Source: Mycteria americana | Lineage: Eukaryota > Chordata > Aves > Ciconiiformes > Ciconiidae | Length of the DNA stretch: 64,000 bases | NCBI RefSeq assembly: GCF_035582795.1 | Contig: NC_134370.1 | Coordinates: 46,363,501-46,427,500 of the forward strand | Reading direction: 5' to 3' | Part shown: positions 59,047-64,000 of the stretch, piece after piece | Position numbering within the stretch: position 1 is the first letter of the stretch | How the letters are laid out: the number at the start of each line of letters is the position of its first letter | Made by a program: the position numbers and the translations under genes | The notes under the pieces: model-generated | What the model saw: the letters and a program-made list of their open reading frames with translations, nothing else | Database searches by the model: none | Told to the model about the DNA's origin: nothing

Positions 59047-62000
59047 CAGGTGTAGGAAGAGCTGGAATGAGGCTACGAGCTCTGGCATCCCTGGCATGCC
59101 TGAAGCTGGGGCACCATGTCCACCGAAGTCCACAGCACCATTGTGGGCCGTGTGCAAACTCATGTTTGCTGGGAGTTCAGGGTTTTTCCCAACTCTTCCA
59201 CATCACAATGCCTCCCAGGTGCTCTGGGACACTGATCCAATGTCTCTTTGTGTTTGAAAAGTAGGGAATGGGCCACCCCATCCCTGGCCCAGGAAAAAGA
59301 GCCGTGAGCTTTTGGCTCCTTGCCCTGAGCCTCTCCTCAAAGGAGGCCATCCAGGCCTTTGGCCTCTGGGATGAACTTGCTGAGCAAAACAGACCAATTT
59401 GGGCGCGGGTCTCTGTCAGGGAAGGACGCGGGCATCTCTTTCATCACCCTCCTACGTGTTGATTTCCTTGTTTCCTACAGGTTCTCCGCTTTCCAGGCTG
59501 AGCCCAGATCCCTGGTTGGAAGAAGCGTGAGGACCTGGTGAAGTCGCCACGGGACATGGCTATGGAGATCCCAGGGAGAAGTCACTTGAGTGAGACCTGC
59601 CTGAGCCTCTGGCCTACTCTTCGTCCTTACGAATCCGCCTTCGTTCCCTGGGCTCGAGGGAGGGCAGAAAAAACAGGCTGTGGCACAGCCTGACGGGCGT
59701 AAGCAAGATCTTCGTGGCCCTCGCTCCTGCCCGGAAAAGGGCGGCTTTCCTCCAGCCCGCAACGGCCCTTCCTTGCCGTTGAGCTTTGCCACATCCCTGG
59801 AGACGTGAGTCTCTTCTCCCGTATGGGATTGTGCAGTCTGGATGTCCTGCCTGAACTTACCCCACTGTATTCTGCATATCTACTATGACCGGCAGGAAGA
59901 GATGTCTCTCAGAGTTAGCTTCTCAGAGAGCTGCAGCGCCTTCCTTTACTGAACAATGAAATGGTACTTTATGCGAGACAGAGGCATTCCCTGAAACCTT
60001 CCAGAATGCGGTGCAGCAAGGAGCCAGCAGAGTTACTTTGGCTTGGGGCTTGCTTGTTCGGTTGTTGCAGACTGAACTGGGAGTACCCAAAATGTCCATG
60101 GGATGGCAGCAAGAGAACATCCATGGAGTTTTCCGTTTCTTCTCGCTCAGCTGTCCACTCTCCAGATGCTCTTTCAGCAGCTGCTCAGCCCGACAAATGG
60201 AACCTTCGTCTCCCAAACAGAAAGCAACCTTAATCCGTGCCTTCTGAGGCGTGCTAAGCCTGCACAGGAAAAGGGGGAAAATGCAGAAGAAAGAGCAGGT
60301 GTGGGTGGTCGGGAGGGGAGCTTATGGCCAGTGGGCCAAGGGAAAGACAAGTAGCCTCTCTCAACTAGACTCGCTACCTCAAGGGGACGAAGCTTCTCAA
60401 ATCTCTGATTCCAGGGTTGCATAAAGAGAAAACCAACGTTCTTCAGTGTGCTGACAGTCAAAACATCAGTCTGGGCGGTGGGGTCGTATGCGGGCCTTGG
60501 GTTAGTGCAGAATTTACAGACTCCCACTCTGTCATTGGCAATGCCACAAGCAGGTGGAGTTACAAAGAGGGGGATCGTGATTGCGCATGCTCTGATTGCG
60601 CCCTACTGAAATGCCCACCCTAAGCCCATCTTGCAGTCACGCTGCCTGCGTCCAGACCTGAAAACCTGAAAAGCAGCGCTTTCCTCCTTTCCACGCCGTA
60701 TTCATTCCCTGGAGTATATTAACATTCACGTCTGAACAGCTGTTATCAATCCACAATTCCTGTAACCTCGTCCACCACTCGTAAAGCCTAAAACGGCCCG
60801 TGGCTCCACGTTTAACCACAGAACACCTTCTTTTGAATGGTGTCACGCAACACTATGGGGACAGGCAGCCTTTTTAGGCACCCTCGGTAGAATGTTGTTG
60901 GAATCAATCGTGTCTCATCCTGACGACTCTCCTGGGTGCCCAGGACCCCTTCAACGGAGAAGGGGGTACGTGACCCGTGGCTAAAGGCCGCCTGCCCAAC
61001 AAGATGGCCTACCAGGGGTTAGGAGTAGGAGGCACTGGTCACGATGGCATCTGGCAACTGAAATTATTTTTACGCTCCGGTACAGGAAACTTGTGTAACT
61101 TTTCGTGTCTCCCACTATGCTCTTTTCCAATAAAGGCAGGAGGAGAAAATGAAGACTGGAGACTGAGACAGCTTGTCCTGGGTCTTCGCTGCCAGCTTTA
61201 CCAGAGCCCGGGGTTTAAGACGAGCCCCTGCCTGGGGATGCTGGTGGCTTTGCCCTGGAGAGGCGGTTGGTGCCAGGCCTGTACTTGGCTCCTGGGCACA
61301 GCATCTGGCCTGGTCACTACATGGTGGGAGGGGAGGGCTCGGCGCTACGGAGCTCCTCCAGAGCCCTGCAATGCCCGGGGCTCCTGGGGGGGGGGGGGGG
61401 GGGCTGCACGAGGCCCTGATAGTGCTATGCCTTCCTACAAATGTGGCTGGGGATGAGAGCGGGGTGTTTTTTGCCCATCTACCCCGTGCCTCTCCCCTGT
61501 GGGTATCCAAGTGAAGCCCTGGACGTTCTCCCAGCCTTTGGCTCGCAGCAGACACCTTTGTCTGACCCACATCTCTGCCCAGCTGGGCTCCCGACAGCGT
61601 GCAAGGCCAGAGGCGCATGGGCAAGCCACTCTCTGGTGGTCTTTCCAGCTTCTGGGGAGAACGGCAACCCCGCTGGTCCCATCTGCAAAACCAGACCCTG
61701 CAGAAAGGCCAAGGAGGAAGCAGGCAAATGTCTGGACGTGGAGGACTCAGCCCAGCGGGGCTTCCAGCGTCTTTGAGATTTATTGCTTCCTGTAACCCAC
61801 GTGTGCGCAGCCATCCACAGGATTCGGGGCCTGGGAGCCACCTGGCCTCCTGTGTGGGTCAGCCTGGCGTGAGCAGTAGTAGCTCCCAGGTGCTGGGGAG
61901 CTCTGGGAGATCTCTGGCTGCCCACTGAAGCCTGTAAGGGGGGCACAAAGTGTCCTCCCCACAGTGTGCCCCGGCGAGGAGCAGCACTGGAGGCTCCTGT

Positions 62001-62111
62001 GGTAGGAGCAGTTACCATGACTCTGTGGAAGCAAATGGGCTGGAGACTGTGGCAGACTAAGCAGGCAAGGGGATAAGGAGTAAGCATGCTGAGGAAAGCC
62101 CTGAGGGAGCC

Positions 62112-62115
62112 AAAA
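62112..62115 (-). terminator. RNA polymerase III terminator of tRNA-Gln, copy B
   Basis: Same TTTT on the minus strand and same spacing as in copy A. Confidence 0.8.
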
Positions 62116-62120
62116 GGTTG

Positions 62121-62192
62121 AGGTCCCACTGAGATTTGAACTCAGATCGCTGGATTCAGAGTCCAGAGTGCTCACCATTACACCATGGGACC
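62121..62192 (-). tRNA. tRNA-Gln(CUG), copy B
   Basis: The sequence is identical to the gene at 48219-48290, including the compensated stem pairs, internal A- and B-boxes and the T-run terminator. It was multiplied with the 13.9-kb unit and there is no sign of decay. Confidence 0.96.
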
Positions 62193-62741
62193 CCCTAGAC
62201 ATGTGCTGTCTTACCCCTGTGGCCACCCCAGCTGAGCCATATGCTCCTGGCTGAGCCTGGCCGTCTCTCCATCTCCCAGGTGCAGCCTTCCTCCAGGGCC
62301 GCCGGGCACTCTCTGCTCACACAGGGCCTTTCGAGGGAGTGGCAGAGCTCTTTGCACAAGCCTGGCATGCCCTCTCTTACAAGACCCAGGCTGATAACCT
62401 GTGAGAACCTTGCTTTCGCCTAATTAGACCTGGTTATGAAGTTTCCACCTTAACCTCTTCAACACTGCACCTCACAGAGTACCTTCATGGCCCAGTGATG
62501 GGTCGTTCGATGCTTGCACTTGTGGTCTCTGCTGCTGCCTCCCTTCACCCCCGTGTCGGACAGCCTGCCCGTCTGCCTGTGTAAGTTACTGCCTCTCTCC
62601 TGTTTCCCACCTTGTAGCTCATACTAAGCAGCCATTAACCAGATATCCTTACTCTCGGTTGCAGTCCTAGCCGAGCTCCTGAGCTTGCCGAATGAGGCGA
62701 ACAAGAGAGAGGGCAGCGGACGAGGTTCAGCAGAGGGAAGG

Positions 62742-63837
62742 GCCGGCAGAAGGTGCCTGATGCTGATGCTCACACGATCAGTGCTTGTGGAAGCGTATGT
62801 AAGGAATAGGCTCGTGCTACGTCTATACATCTTTCCACTGAAGTCTGTCACTGCGTGAAACCAGGAGACTGGGTCTACGTTAAGGTATACTAGAGAAAAC
62901 ATGCACTTCAGCTGCGCTGGAAGGGACCTTAGCAGGTACTGGTGATTACCAATATGGTGGTGAAGTGCAAGGGCCTGCTCAACCGGATCCGTGTTTCCCA
63001 GTGTAAAACGGTCACACCAGCTTCAGACACAAAACAGTGTGTCACCTGTCACAGCAGAGCTGAATGATCTACATGAGCTTCCTCTGCTCAAAAGTCAACA
63101 GAACAACAACCTACAACCCTGCAAATAGACTTTGATGATATCAAAGTGATTGATATCACCTGAACCTGTCAATTGTTTTTGGAAATTGTAGCTTTGCTCT
63201 GGGATTTTACATTTGAATTTATATTATTACTGGTCGTATACTAACCCGTAAGAATTATTCTATGATACGGCCTTAGGTAATGAAGGAGTATGAGGAATAT
63301 GTGGCTCTAAGACCCATAAGATACTGCCTGTTAATTGGACTGGCACTGGTACATAAGGATGGTTGGGTTTTTTTCCCGGCATCTCAATGCTTCCAGACCT
63401 CTTCCGGAGTGACAGACACAACTTACCCCAAAGCACTTACCAAGCAAAGTACAAAATGCTCTGTGCAACAGCCACTTGTTATTTGACAAACTGGCTTCCG
63501 CCAGTTTGCACAAACTTTCCTCCCCTGGCTAGGCGTATCAGAATTAGAAAGGGCTGTTGTAAACATATCTGCTGTAACAGAAGACATGGGTAATGCTATG
63601 GTTAACACTATTTCAGCCTTACAGTTAGAGGTAGAACAAGAATCTCAGGTAGCCCTGCAAAACAGCACGGCGTTGGATTATGTACTTGTCGCTCAAGGAA
63701 GTGTACGTGTATTAGTTAACACCACTTGCCGTACATACGCAGACCAAGATCAGAGAATAGAAATGGACATACATAAAACTCGAGGTGAACTTCAGACACT
63801 GCATGATATACCTGGAGAAATAAACCCCTTTTGACTG
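62742..63837 (+). mobile_element. Endogenous retrovirus remnants in copy B
   Basis: This is the same broken class I-like ERV parts as in copy A, carried by the segmental duplication: the integrase C-terminal domain at about 62828-63027 and the envelope transmembrane part at about 63492-63835. It is not an independent insertion. Confidence 0.8.
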
Positions 63838-64000
63838 GTGGGAATGACTCCCAAACATAGAAGGATGGTGAGGAAAAACTGCTTAAGGTAGCATTGAAGT
63901 ATATTTTGTTGAGACTATTAACTTTGGTGGTTGTGTATATATTTGGTTCAGCTGATCTTACGTTGTAGCAAATTGGTAGGAACAAGGCATGGCTCAAGCA

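Larger units (their letters stand above)
59259..64000 (+). repeat. Recent tandem duplication, copy B (runs off the window)
   Basis: This is the near-identical partner of 45360-50098. It starts in AAGTAGGGAATGGGCCACCC. No CCCTT array precedes it; the left flank is unrelated to that of copy A. It contains tRNA-Gln(CUG) at 62121 and the ERV remnants at 62742-63837. The G tract at 61386-61403 is 18 bases long. Confidence 0.97.

Overview
The window looks like nuclear DNA of a bird. The evidence is many copies of CR1, the dominant avian LINE, on both strands and of very different ages; two decayed olfactory-receptor genes, one of the avian OR14-like type; avian-type endogenous retrovirus (ERV) fragments; and, in the right part, eukaryotic tRNA genes with internal promoters and T-run terminators. 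Nothing indicates a bacterial or phage genome. I found no intact protein-coding gene that I can defend. Nearly all open frames are short, overlap on both strands and lack family signatures. The only intact genes I support are five tRNA genes.

Layout. 1-23.7 kb is AT-rich and gene-poor. It holds an OR14-like pseudogene (1725-2617), old CR1 pieces, and two oppositely oriented ERV pol fossils that abut near 8150. 23.7-25.4 kb is a second OR pseudogene split by a 779-bp solo LTR with a clean 5-bp target duplication. A CR1 3' end follows at 25756-26618. 26.6-32.9 kb has nothing I recognise. 32.9-35.0 kb is a large inverted repeat with arms of about 580 bp around a spacer containing a CR1. 36-45 kb is dominated by minus-strand CR1 pieces, including an old copy split by a 1.7-kb insertion flanked by a 6-bp repeat.

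45.3-64 kb is visibly more GC-rich and is a tRNA locus built on a tandem duplication. A segment starting at 45360, directly after a (CCCTT)n microsatellite, recurs almost identically from 59259 to the window end, an offset of about 13.9 kb. Each copy carries tRNA-Gln(CUG) on the minus strand and the same ERV integrase/envelope remnants. Between the two Gln genes lie tRNA-Ser(AGA), initiator tRNA-Met(CAU) and tRNA-Gly(UCC), all on the plus strand. A diverged direct third copy of part of the unit (56361-56866) and a diverged inverted copy of another part (58796-59046) show that the locus was already repetitive before the recent duplication.

Functionally, the tRNA genes would be transcribed independently by RNA polymerase III. 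The rest reads as a record of insertion, decay and duplication. All family assignments rest on recalled protein and consensus patterns; no database search was possible.
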